Positions 17,444 to 24,804 of a stretch of DNA of 64,000 bases are shown here, in pieces. This DNA is from an uncultured Alphaproteobacteria bacterium. Lineage in GTDB: Bacteria > Pseudomonadota > Alphaproteobacteria > RF32 > CAG-239. Both the position numbers and the translations under genes were made by a program. Position 1 is the stretch's first letter; every line of letters begins with the position of its first letter. The notes under the pieces are model-generated. The model was not told where the DNA came from, searched no databases, and worked only from the letters and a program-made list of their open reading frames with translations. The stretch covers positions 1-64,000 of the forward strand of contig CALYAW010000008.1 in the NCBI GenBank assembly GCA_944393685.1. Direction: 5' to 3'.

Positions 17444-17863
17444 ATGATGGGAAGAACATTGTCAATTATTAAACCGGATGCGACCACTCGTAATATCACG
17501 GGTAAAGTAAACACCATGATTGAGGATGCCGGTCTTAAGATTATTGCTCAAAAGCTGATTCGTCTTACCCCTTCTCAGGCCGAAGAATTTTACTCAGAGC
17601 ATAAAGACAAAGCCTTTTTCACCAGCTTAATTGACTTTATGACATCAGCTCCGGTTGTTGTACAAGTTCTTGAAGGAGAAGATGCCGTCACCCGCTATCG
17701 CAAGATTATGGGCGCCACCAATCCGGCAGTTGCCGAAGAAGGAACCATTCGAAAAACCTATGCCTTATCAATCGATAAGAACACTGTTCACGGCTCCGAT
17801 TCTCAAGAAAGTGCCAAACGAGAGGTTAGCTTTTTCTTTAGTGAAACAGAAATTTGTGAATAA
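17444..17863 (+). CDS. ndk: Nucleoside diphosphate kinase
   Basis: This 139-residue cytoplasmic enzyme transfers phosphate between nucleoside tri- and diphosphates. The catalytic His is in [16 protein letters not shown] near residue 116, and the N-terminus [18 protein letters not shown] is standard. Two ATG codons are adjacent; an AGGGAG site precedes them. Confidence 0.97.
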   Translation: MMGRTLSIIKPDATTRNITGKVNTMIEDAGLKIIAQKLIRLTPSQAEEFYSEHKDKAFFTSLIDFMTSAPVVVQVLEGEDAVTRYRKIMGATNPAVAEEGTIRKTYALSIDKNTVHGSDSQESAKREVSFFFSETEICE

Positions 17864-17874
17864 AGGAAGTATCC

Positions 17875-18930
17875 GTGTCCAAAGTTATTCGTTTTTTTAT
17901 ATATTTATTAGTGTGTTTTCAGTTCATCGGAGCAGCATCTGCCGCAGATGAACGTTTCAGCGTAGATATCAATGTTGATGTTACGGATGTCAACGCCTCA
18001 ACCGCACGAGAAAAAGCCATGTCTGAAGCCAACAAAGCTGCTGTTTTGGCTGTAACGAAACGTATTTCAACAGCAGACGGCGTTGCTCGCATGAGCACTC
18101 TAAATGAAAATCAGTTGGTCAACTTTATCAAAGAAGTATCCGTCATTGACGAAAAAACCTCTCCTATCCGCTACATTGCACATCTACGCATAGTTCTTAA
18201 CGAAGACATACTCAAGCAATACATGAAAGAACGAGAAATTCCTTTATTATTAACCGGCAGCGGAAAGATTATTGTCATTCCCGTTTTTAGAGAATTCAGC
18301 AGTGACAAACCTTTATTGTGGGAAAGCACCAATCTTTGGAAAGCTGCATGGAATAATTCTGAAAACATCTCAGCAATAAGCATTATTCCCATTCAAGATA
18401 ATGCCTTCAATTATGCCACTATCAATGCAGAAAAAGCTCTTGCTCTGGATGGTGAAGCTCTTTCCAAGCTTATCAGAGCCCACAATGCCTCTGACGCCTA
18501 TGTTCTTGATGCCACTTATGACGGAATAGATGGACTGATTATTCATGCCGTTTCATACGGAGGGGATAGTAGAACAATCAGAGTTCCAGGTTCTCGCAGT
18601 TCCGGAGAAATTTTATTTTCCAATGCTGTAAATGCCGTAAAAAAACAACTTGAAAATCATGTTTCCGCTCAAACGATTAGTGAAAACTCTCTTGAAAATT
18701 CTATAACTGTACTTTATAGTTTTTCACGATTATCCGAATGGGTTGCGGCAGAAAAAGCCTTATCTGACACTCCCATCATAAACGAAGTCACGCTTCAGGC
18801 TTTTGCCAACAATCGCGCCCAAATAAAATTAACTTATGTAGGAACGGAAAACAAATTGATAAAATTGCTTAATTCTCAAGGTTATACCCTCACCAATCAA
18901 GGTGCATACTACACACTCGAAAAATATTAA
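17875..18930 (+). CDS. DUF2066-family secreted protein
   Basis: This 351-residue protein starts with GTG after an AAAGGAAG site and has a signal peptide cleaved near ASA-AD. The body (TDVNASTAREKAMSEANKAAVLAVTKRI near the N-terminus, LLTGSGKIIVIPVF in the middle) fits the poorly characterised DUF2066 family, often found next to a PerM/AI-2E-type permease as here. It is probably periplasmic or lipid-associated. Function unknown. Confidence 0.75.
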   Translation: MSKVIRFFIYLLVCFQFIGAASAADERFSVDINVDVTDVNASTAREKAMSEANKAAVLAVTKRISTADGVARMSTLNENQLVNFIKEVSVIDEKTSPIRYIAHLRIVLNEDILKQYMKEREIPLLLTGSGKIIVIPVFREFSSDKPLLWESTNLWKAAWNNSENISAISIIPIQDNAFNYATINAEKALALDGEALSKLIRAHNASDAYVLDATYDGIDGLIIHAVSYGGDSRTIRVPGSRSSGEILFSNAVNAVKKQLENHVSAQTISENSLENSITVLYSFSRLSEWVAAEKALSDTPIINEVTLQAFANNRAQIKLTYVGTENKLIKLLNSQGYTLTNQGAYYTLEKY

Positions 18931-18942
18931 AAAGGAATACCC

Positions 18943-20007
18943 ATGCTTTCACATCGCCTTACCAACCGCAACATGATTATTTGGCTCATAATATTTTGTA
19001 TTTTTTGTGCGGCCGTTTATACACTGCGTTCCGTTTTACTTCCATTTGTAGCAGGTATTATCATAGGTTATTTACTAGATCCATGGGCGAGTAAGATTGA
19101 AAAATGGGGAATTAATAGAACTTTAGCCTCTGTTCTTGTTATGATAATTCTGATTCTAATTCTTATTCCGTCATTAATTGCATTATTTAGCGTCATAGAT
19201 AGTCAGGTAGGACACTTTATCAGCGTTGTTCCGCAGTATCTATCATCTTTTGCCAAAAAAATTGAACCTATTTTTATCAGTTTGCAAGATCGTTTTCCCG
19301 CTCTTGAGCCAGAAAAAATTCGTGAATATCTCAATAGCAATATAAGCAACACGCTTAAACTTACCGGCAAATTAGCTCGTCGTCTTATCACCGGAGGCTT
19401 CGCGCTGGTTAACATTTTATCTTTATTACTGATAACGCCAATCGTTGCTTTTTATATGTTGCGTGACTGGGATAAATTCATTGCACAGGTTGATAGTCTC
19501 TTGCCAAAGAAATCAAAGAAATCCATAGAAAAACAAGCAAAAGAAATAGACAATATTCTCTCCTCATTCATTCGCGGACAATTTTCGGTTTGTGTATTAC
19601 TTGGTAGCTTTTATGCCATAGGGCTATATATTGTAGGACTTGATCTTGGAGTTTTAGTTGGTTTTTTAGCCGGTATCATCTCATTTATCCCGTATGTTGG
19701 CAGCATTACCGGCTTTTTAATCAGCATATTAATCGCCTTTGCGCAATTCGATTCTCTCATGCCAATTTTGCAAGTAGTTGGTGTTTTTGCAGTTGGACAA
19801 TTTATAGAAGGCAACTTTTTAACACCCAATTTAGTTGGGGATTCTGTCGGCTTACATCCGGTATGGATAATGTTTGCTTTACTTACGGGAGGTGTTTTAC
19901 TAGGATTTTTAGGTTTAATGATAGCTGTTCCCGTAGCCGCCATCATTGGTGTTTTGACACGCCATGCCATAGAAAACTACAAAGAAAGCTCTCTCTACAA
20001 AGATTAG
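18943..20007 (+). CDS. AI-2E/PerM-family membrane transporter
   Basis: This 354-residue integral membrane protein has about seven to eight hydrophobic segments in the family's layout: two N-terminal helices, a soluble middle region with RFPALEPEKIREYL, and a C-terminal block with GFLAGIISFIPYVGSITG and LVGDSVGLHPVWIMFALLTGG. The substrate is not predictable from sequence; members include Na+/H+ antiporters and putative AI-2 exporters. It starts 12 bp after the DUF2066 gene, so they form an operon. Confidence 0.88.
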   Translation: MLSHRLTNRNMIIWLIIFCIFCAAVYTLRSVLLPFVAGIIIGYLLDPWASKIEKWGINRTLASVLVMIILILILIPSLIALFSVIDSQVGHFISVVPQYLSSFAKKIEPIFISLQDRFPALEPEKIREYLNSNISNTLKLTGKLARRLITGGFALVNILSLLLITPIVAFYMLRDWDKFIAQVDSLLPKKSKKSIEKQAKEIDNILSSFIRGQFSVCVLLGSFYAIGLYIVGLDLGVLVGFLAGIISFIPYVGSITGFLISILIAFAQFDSLMPILQVVGVFAVGQFIEGNFLTPNLVGDSVGLHPVWIMFALLTGGVLLGFLGLMIAVPVAAIIGVLTRHAIENYKESSLYKD

Positions 20008-20015
20008 AATTCTGC

Positions 20016-20044
20016 TTGCCATATTTTCAAAAAAATATTATGAT
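20016..20044 (+). promoter_or_regulatory. Promoter TTGCCA-17-TATGAT
   Basis: The -35 at 20016-20021 and -10 at 20039-20044 place transcription start near 20051, about 140 nt ahead of the coding start, leaving a long structured leader. Confidence 0.65.
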
Positions 20045-20050
20045 ATAAGA

Positions 20051-20192
20051 AGATGGTGTGAGGCCATCCGAGGTTTCGAAAGCCTTATAACTGTAGTCAT
20101 GCAAAAAGACTTAAATATTTTTGCAAGGTTTTTTGTGTGAAAGCACGTATTTTTAACAGTTATATTGCTTAGACCAACTAAGGATGACCAAC
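20051..20192 (+). ncRNA. Structured 5' leader RNA (unclassified)
   Basis: Complementary segments suggest an ordered fold. A hairpin GATGG/CCATC (20052-20068) is followed by a hairpin AGGTTT/AAAGCCT-type stem (20071-20085). An 8-bp closing stem ATAACTGT (20087-20094) / ACAGTTAT (20156-20163) then encloses a hairpin TGCAAAAA/TTTTTGCA (20100-20125) and a small GTG/CAC hairpin (20135-20146), which makes a three-way junction. I do not recognise a known riboswitch consensus. It could be a riboswitch, a protein-binding leader or a stable UTR for the secreted protein gene downstream. Confidence 0.45.
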
Positions 20193-21404
20193 ATGACCAA
20201 CACATTATATACACGCAATATTTGCGCCTATTCTCTATTTACATTTACATTTCTGGCAAGCGTTGCAGCGCAGGCTCAGACATGTGCCAAAGCCCCCTCA
20301 TGCAGCGAGCTTGGCTATACCAAATCAGCATCACAATGTTCTGGCAAAACAATGCTTTATTGCCCGTTTGATAAGACAAAAGTTTTTTGTGTAGACGAAA
20401 TAACTTGTGCTTCTCTAGGCTTTACCGACACAATTTCAGAATGTCCGGGCGAATATACCCTCTGCCCGTCGGATTCAAGCAAAGGTAAATGTATCTTTGA
20501 GGCTTCTCCCGGTGATTTGAAATACTCTCTACGCACATCAGATCATAACGGTTGGCTTTTGTGTAACGGAAGAACTTACTCCTCCTCTCAATATCCAGAA
20601 CTTTATACCGCAATTAGTGGTTCTTTTGGCGACAGGTTACCTAATTACTCCGGTTACTTCTTAAAAGGCGCCGCCACCACATCTGCCTCAACGTTTAAAA
20701 CCTATCAACAGGCAGGTCTGCCTAATATTTATGCAACATTTGCAATCGTTGGTAAAAATGCTAATAATACAGGAATCTCTGATTATACTGGCGCCATCAA
20801 ATTTGATAATTGGGGAAGTGCTGGATATGATTCGGGAAAATATAATTTATGGCAAGGACGAGCTATTTTGGATGCCTCAACTTACAACTCCATTTATGGT
20901 CGTTCATCAACCGTTACTCCGCAAAACTACTCGGCGAATATCTTTATTTATGCCGGAAGGAAAAAAAGTTCTGCTCCTTCCTCTTGTTCTGCAGGAAATT
21001 TCTTTTACAGCGATGGCTCTTGTTCTTCGACATACACTTCGTCAAAAACTCTACTTGGTATGGTAAACACTGTATATAACTATTCTGACTATATGACAAT
21101 AACATACGTATGGGGAGGAAACAAAACTGCTGCTAATCGCACCGCTGCAGATGCTGCGTGCCAAAGTCAAGGAGGAAGTTCAGCCTATACAGCTTGTGAC
21201 CAACATGTTAAAAATTTTACATCTGTAAGCATTCCGTCTAATTCGGTCGTTGTTTCTCCCAACAGCTCCACCAAAAAATATGTTCTCTGCTTTAATGAAA
21301 ACAGTTACTTTACTTGTAATTCAAGTGGATGCACTCGTGGTGGAAGCAATTATACAGGAACAAAATATTATTTCTGCTACAAAAGTGTTAACCTTTATAA
21401 ATAA
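20193..21404 (+). CDS. Secreted Cys-rich protein with tail-collar-like domain (long paralogue)
   Basis: This 403-residue paralogue of the 6532-7320 protein has the same plan: signal peptide (to about AAQAQ), two Cys-rich modules (C-SELGYTKSASQC-SG and C-ASLGFTDTISEC-PG), then the collar-like domain with GDLKYSL, NGWLLCNG and STVTPQNYSANIFIYAG. It adds a C-terminal region of about 130 residues with further Cys pairs (SSCSAGNFFYSDGSC, FTCNSSGCTRGG) not found in the short copy. I start at the ATG at 20193, 8 nt after AAGGA; the in-frame ATG at 20184 overlaps that site. Extracellular function is inferred only. Confidence 0.75.
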   Translation: MTNTLYTRNICAYSLFTFTFLASVAAQAQTCAKAPSCSELGYTKSASQCSGKTMLYCPFDKTKVFCVDEITCASLGFTDTISECPGEYTLCPSDSSKGKCIFEASPGDLKYSLRTSDHNGWLLCNGRTYSSSQYPELYTAISGSFGDRLPNYSGYFLKGAATTSASTFKTYQQAGLPNIYATFAIVGKNANNTGISDYTGAIKFDNWGSAGYDSGKYNLWQGRAILDASTYNSIYGRSSTVTPQNYSANIFIYAGRKKSSAPSSCSAGNFFYSDGSCSSTYTSSKTLLGMVNTVYNYSDYMTITYVWGGNKTAANRTAADAACQSQGGSSAYTACDQHVKNFTSVSIPSNSVVVSPNSSTKKYVLCFNENSYFTCNSSGCTRGGSNYTGTKYYFCYKSVNLYK

Positions 21405-21411
21405 ACAAGAC

Positions 21412-21439
21412 TTAACCCCGGAAGCAATTCCGGGGTTAA
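21412..21439. terminator. Bidirectional terminator
   Basis: A perfect 12-bp stem TTAACCCCGGAA/TTCCGGGGTTAA with a 4-nt loop lies between convergent genes. Confidence 0.88.
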
Positions 21440-21443
21440 TATT

Positions 21444-22355
21444 TTAGGCATTAAAGTTAAGATTCCAAGTATCGTATCTTGCCGCGTCTTCCTGCCAATT
21501 CTCGCGTACTTTCACAAATAAGAACAGGTGGATGCGCTCTTCCAACAATTCTTCAAGTTCTTTACGCGCCGCCTGACCAATACGTTTAATCATTGTCCCT
21601 CCTTTGCCAAGAACAATAATTTTTTGGCTATCTCGAGCAACATAAATTGTTATTTCGGCTCGAACAGAGCCATCTTCGCGACGCTCCCACAATTCGGGCT
21701 CAACCGTCAACTCATAAGGAAGCTCTTGATGTAAAAACATAAACAACTTTTCTCTTACAATCTCGGCGCTCAGAAGTTTCAACGGCATATCAGAAATTTG
21801 ATCTTCCGGATAATACCAAGGACTTTGAGGCAAATTATCAGCCAAATAATGATAAAAATCTTCTGTATTTTGTCCGGTCTGTGCCGAAATAAAAAAAGTC
21901 TCCTTAAACTCAAATTCCGCATTCAAAGCAGCACTCAAACCAAGTAGCTTCTCTTTTTGAACCAAATCAACCTTATTTAATACCAAAACAGCTTCTAATT
22001 TTCTTTTTTTCAACCGTGCGATAATACTTCTGGTTTCATCATCAAATCCTCTCTTGGCATCCACCACCAACACAATAATATCAGCATCACCGACACCATC
22101 CCAAGCAGAACCGACCATTGCACGATCAAGACGCCTTTTAGGCTTAAATATCCCTGGGGTATCAATAAAAATAATTTGGGTATTTCCTTCTATTCCTATT
22201 CCCTTAACCAAAGTACGTGTTGTTTGCACTTTGGGAGACACAATGGAAACCTTTGATCCCACAAAATTATTGGTAATGGTTGACTTCCCGGCGTTAGGCG
22301 CTCCTATCAAAGCTACAAAACCACAACGCGTCATATTTGGTTGCTGTTCAGTCAC
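21444..22355 (-). CDS. era: GTPase Era
   Basis: This 303-residue GTPase acts in 16S rRNA maturation and 30S assembly. G1 is GAPNAGKST, G3 is DTPG (FIDTPGIFKPKRRL), G4 is NKVD, and the C-terminal KH domain contains VLGKGGTMIKRIGQAARKELEELL. It overlaps rnc by 4 bases in the conserved acpS-lepB-rnc-era cluster. Confidence 0.97.
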   Translation of the reverse strand: MTEQQPNMTRCGFVALIGAPNAGKSTITNNFVGSKVSIVSPKVQTTRTLVKGIGIEGNTQIIFIDTPGIFKPKRRLDRAMVGSAWDGVGDADIIVLVVDAKRGFDDETRSIIARLKKRKLEAVLVLNKVDLVQKEKLLGLSAALNAEFEFKETFFISAQTGQNTEDFYHYLADNLPQSPWYYPEDQISDMPLKLLSAEIVREKLFMFLHQELPYELTVEPELWERREDGSVRAEITIYVARDSQKIIVLGKGGTMIKRIGQAARKELEELLEERIHLFLFVKVRENWQEDAARYDTWNLNFNA

Positions 22356-23008
22356 AAAATTTGCTCCAACATTTTGGACGCAGCATCAAATTCTGCTGCT
22401 TTTTTATTACGCCCAAACCCGACAACTTCATACTTATCACCAAGGTTGACAACAATCTCAAAAATCGGTTCATGCTCCGATCCGGAACGTTTTTTGAGCC
22501 GATACACCGGCTGTTCCAAATTTTTAACATGCGCAATTTCTTGCAACCGTGTTTTAGAATCTTTGGGCGGAGCAACATTTCGATCAATTAATTCACGCCA
22601 ATGATTATTCACAAAATTTATGGCCTCTTCAACGCCGGCGTCAATATATATCGCGCCGATAACAGCTTCACAAACATCGCACAAAACATTTTCATTCTTG
22701 CGTATATCCTCATTGGCAACAAACATAAATTTACCTAAATTCAGCATACGACCAACTTGAGCTACTGTTTCTTTACAAACCAAACCGGTAAATCGCTGAG
22801 ACAAGTTCCCCTCAGGCTCGTGTGGAAAAAGCCGATACAATAAAGACGCAATAGAGACACCCAACACGCGATCTCCAAGAAACTCCAATCTTTCATAATT
22901 ATGATCAGCATGAGGATTAACGGAACTATGTGTCAATGCTTTATGCAGAAGCTCTTTGTTACGAAAATTATATTTTAAAATATTTTCCAAATCTTCTGAA
23001 TTTTTCAT
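22352..23008 (-). CDS. rnc: Ribonuclease III
   Basis: This 218-residue endonuclease cleaves double-stranded RNA in rRNA and mRNA processing. The catalytic signature is ERLEFLGDRVLGVSIA with the second acidic cluster CDVCEAVIGAIYIDAG; the dsRNA-binding domain follows (SKTRLQEIAH to NKKAAEFDAASKML). Size and domain order are standard. Confidence 0.97.
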   Translation of the reverse strand: MKNSEDLENILKYNFRNKELLHKALTHSSVNPHADHNYERLEFLGDRVLGVSIASLLYRLFPHEPEGNLSQRFTGLVCKETVAQVGRMLNLGKFMFVANEDIRKNENVLCDVCEAVIGAIYIDAGVEEAINFVNNHWRELIDRNVAPPKDSKTRLQEIAHVKNLEQPVYRLKKRSGSEHEPIFEIVVNLGDKYEVVGFGRNKKAAEFDAASKMLEQIL

Positions 23009-23014
23009 ATCAAA

Positions 23015-23743
23015 TTAACCTATACTTGAAAATAAGCGTGACCAACGTATCTTTTTGGGCCAAGTCCAAGGTAAATACCAAGCATCTTCATCATTATGCG
23101 AAAAGAACAAAAATCGAGCTTTTCCTTCTAAATTTTCTGCCGGCACAAAACCAACGTTCACACGACTATCATCTGAACGATCTCTATTGTCTCCCATCAT
23201 AAAATAGGTTCCTTGAGGCACTTCCAACTCAGCAAAATCATCATTCGGCTCGCTGTCTGATATTTCCAATATATTATGCTTAACCCCGTTTGGCAAGGTC
23301 TCCTCATATTGACGATACCTTTCTGCACTTCCGTTTGCCGTACGAATAATAAAATCATCTAATCTTTTACGTTCAACAATTTTACCGTTAATATACAACC
23401 GTCCGTTCACCAATTTAATTTTATCTCCGGGTAAACCGATAACTCTTTTAATAAAATCAGTTTTGTTATCTTGCGGATACTTAAATACCACAACATCACC
23501 ACGCTCTGGTTCAGAGGCCCAAATTCTTCCCTCGAACAAAGGCAAGCTCCACGGTAACGAGTGTTTTGAATAACCATAAGTATATTTAGAGACAAACAAA
23601 TAATCTCCCACATACAAAGTAGGATACATTGAACCAGAAGGGATTTTAAAAGGTTCAAACCAAACCGTACGAATTAAAATTGCAATTAATATCGCATAAA
23701 AAACCGTTTTTAGGGTATCGCCCAGACTTTCTTCTTTATCCAT
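23015..23743 (-). CDS. lepB: Signal peptidase I
   Basis: This 242-residue membrane protease removes signal peptides. One N-terminal transmembrane helix (FYAILIAILIRTVWFEPF) is followed by box B with the catalytic Ser (IPSGSMYPTLYVGDYLFV), box D with the catalytic Lys (DFIKRVIGLPGDKI) and box E (MMGDNRDRSDDSR). The ATG at 23743 with an AGAGAAG site is preferred over a TTG that abuts the acpS stop. Confidence 0.95.
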   Translation of the reverse strand: MDKEESLGDTLKTVFYAILIAILIRTVWFEPFKIPSGSMYPTLYVGDYLFVSKYTYGYSKHSLPWSLPLFEGRIWASEPERGDVVVFKYPQDNKTDFIKRVIGLPGDKIKLVNGRLYINGKIVERKRLDDFIIRTANGSAERYRQYEETLPNGVKHNILEISDSEPNDDFAELEVPQGTYFMMGDNRDRSDDSRVNVGFVPAENLEGKARFLFFSHNDEDAWYLPWTWPKKIRWSRLFSSIG

Positions 23744-23809
23744 CAAACTTCTCTTTTCAATTTTGCTTATATAATGGTTGCATAATAACTGTTTTTTTTC
23801 AGATGACAA

Positions 23810-24211
23810 CTAAATTTTTTCAATAATAACAACCGCTTGCGCAAAGGGATAATCATCGCTCAAACTCAACAAGACTCTTGGCTCAGAACCCTTACACAAT
23901 TTTTGTGCTCGCTCTAAAGATTTGCCATTTAAACTTACTTTAGGAGCCCCAAAAGAATCATGAAAGACAACAATGTCTTTCCACTCCACCCCGTCACGAA
24001 AACCTGTCCCCAAAGCCTTCGCCGCAGCTTCTTTGGCTGCAAAATATTTAGCAGCTTTAGATGCTCTTAATCGTTCTGTTTTTGCGGCACTTTCAATATC
24101 TTTTTGCTCTGAGACGGCAAAAAATCTTTCCACAAAATGCGCTCCGAAACGAGTCAATATTTTTTCAACTCTGGCAATATTAACAATATCTGCACCCAAC
24201 CCGACAATCAT
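23810..24211 (-). CDS. acpS: Holo-[acyl-carrier-protein] synthase
   Basis: This 133-residue enzyme transfers 4'-phosphopantetheine from CoA to acyl carrier protein. The N-terminal GLGADIVNIARVEKIL holds the metal-binding Asp and KYFAAKEAAAKALGTGF is the second signature. It overlaps the DUF2062 gene by 4 bases. Confidence 0.96.
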   Translation of the reverse strand: MIVGLGADIVNIARVEKILTRFGAHFVERFFAVSEQKDIESAAKTERLRASKAAKYFAAKEAAAKALGTGFRDGVEWKDIVVFHDSFGAPKVSLNGKSLERAQKLCKGSEPRVLLSLSDDYPFAQAVVIIEKI

Positions 24212-24795
24212 AATTTTTTTTCCTTTCTGCGACGAGCTATTCTTTCCAAAGCTATTTTAAAAAGATAATAACTCACCCCCCAAGAAATTATATAAAAAGG
24301 AATGCATCCCACCATCATCGGCCATAAGATAGGCCATATATCATGAAAGAACATCGTAAAATCAAAAGTCATTAACGCATGCATTCCTTTTTCAAAGACC
24401 GACAAAAAATCTACTTTTGTTGAAGGCACATCTCCCGTTCCCAAGACATAACGCCCCGTATACAAAACAGAAAGCCAAATGAAGGGAAATGTCCACGGAT
24501 TACCGGCTGCTGTACCCAAAGCGCTGGCCAAAATATTTCCCCTCACCAACCAAGCCGTAATTGCCGCCAAAACAAAATGAAATCCAACAAATGGTGTAAA
24601 TGAAATCGCAACTCCGCAAGCAACTCCGGCCGCAATTTCCTGAGGAGTTCCTTTTAATCGATTAAGACGCATCAAAATATATTGACCATAGCGTTTCCAC
24701 CCGCCTTCCGGCCAAATCATATTCCGCAAACGAGTAGTCAAGCTTGGTTTATTCCGACGTCGAAACAAGATTTCATCCCCCCATTTACACACCAA
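24208..24795 (-). CDS. DUF2062-family membrane protein
   Basis: This 195-residue protein of unknown function carries the DUF2062 pattern: the basic RxNRLKGTPQEIAAGVACG stretch, SFTPFVGFHFVLAA, and GTAAGNPWTFPFIW, plus a C-terminal hydrophobic segment. It occupies the place between relA and acpS where other alphaproteobacteria often carry pdxJ. The start is uncertain, TTG at 24795 or GTG three bases downstream. Confidence 0.8.
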   Translation of the reverse strand: MVCKWGDEILFRRRNKPSLTTRLRNMIWPEGGWKRYGQYILMRLNRLKGTPQEIAAGVACGVAISFTPFVGFHFVLAAITAWLVRGNILASALGTAAGNPWTFPFIWLSVLYTGRYVLGTGDVPSTKVDFLSVFEKGMHALMTFDFTMFFHDIWPILWPMMVGCIPFYIISWGVSYYLFKIALERIARRRKEKKL

Positions 24796-24804
24796 CCGCT
24801 ATCA

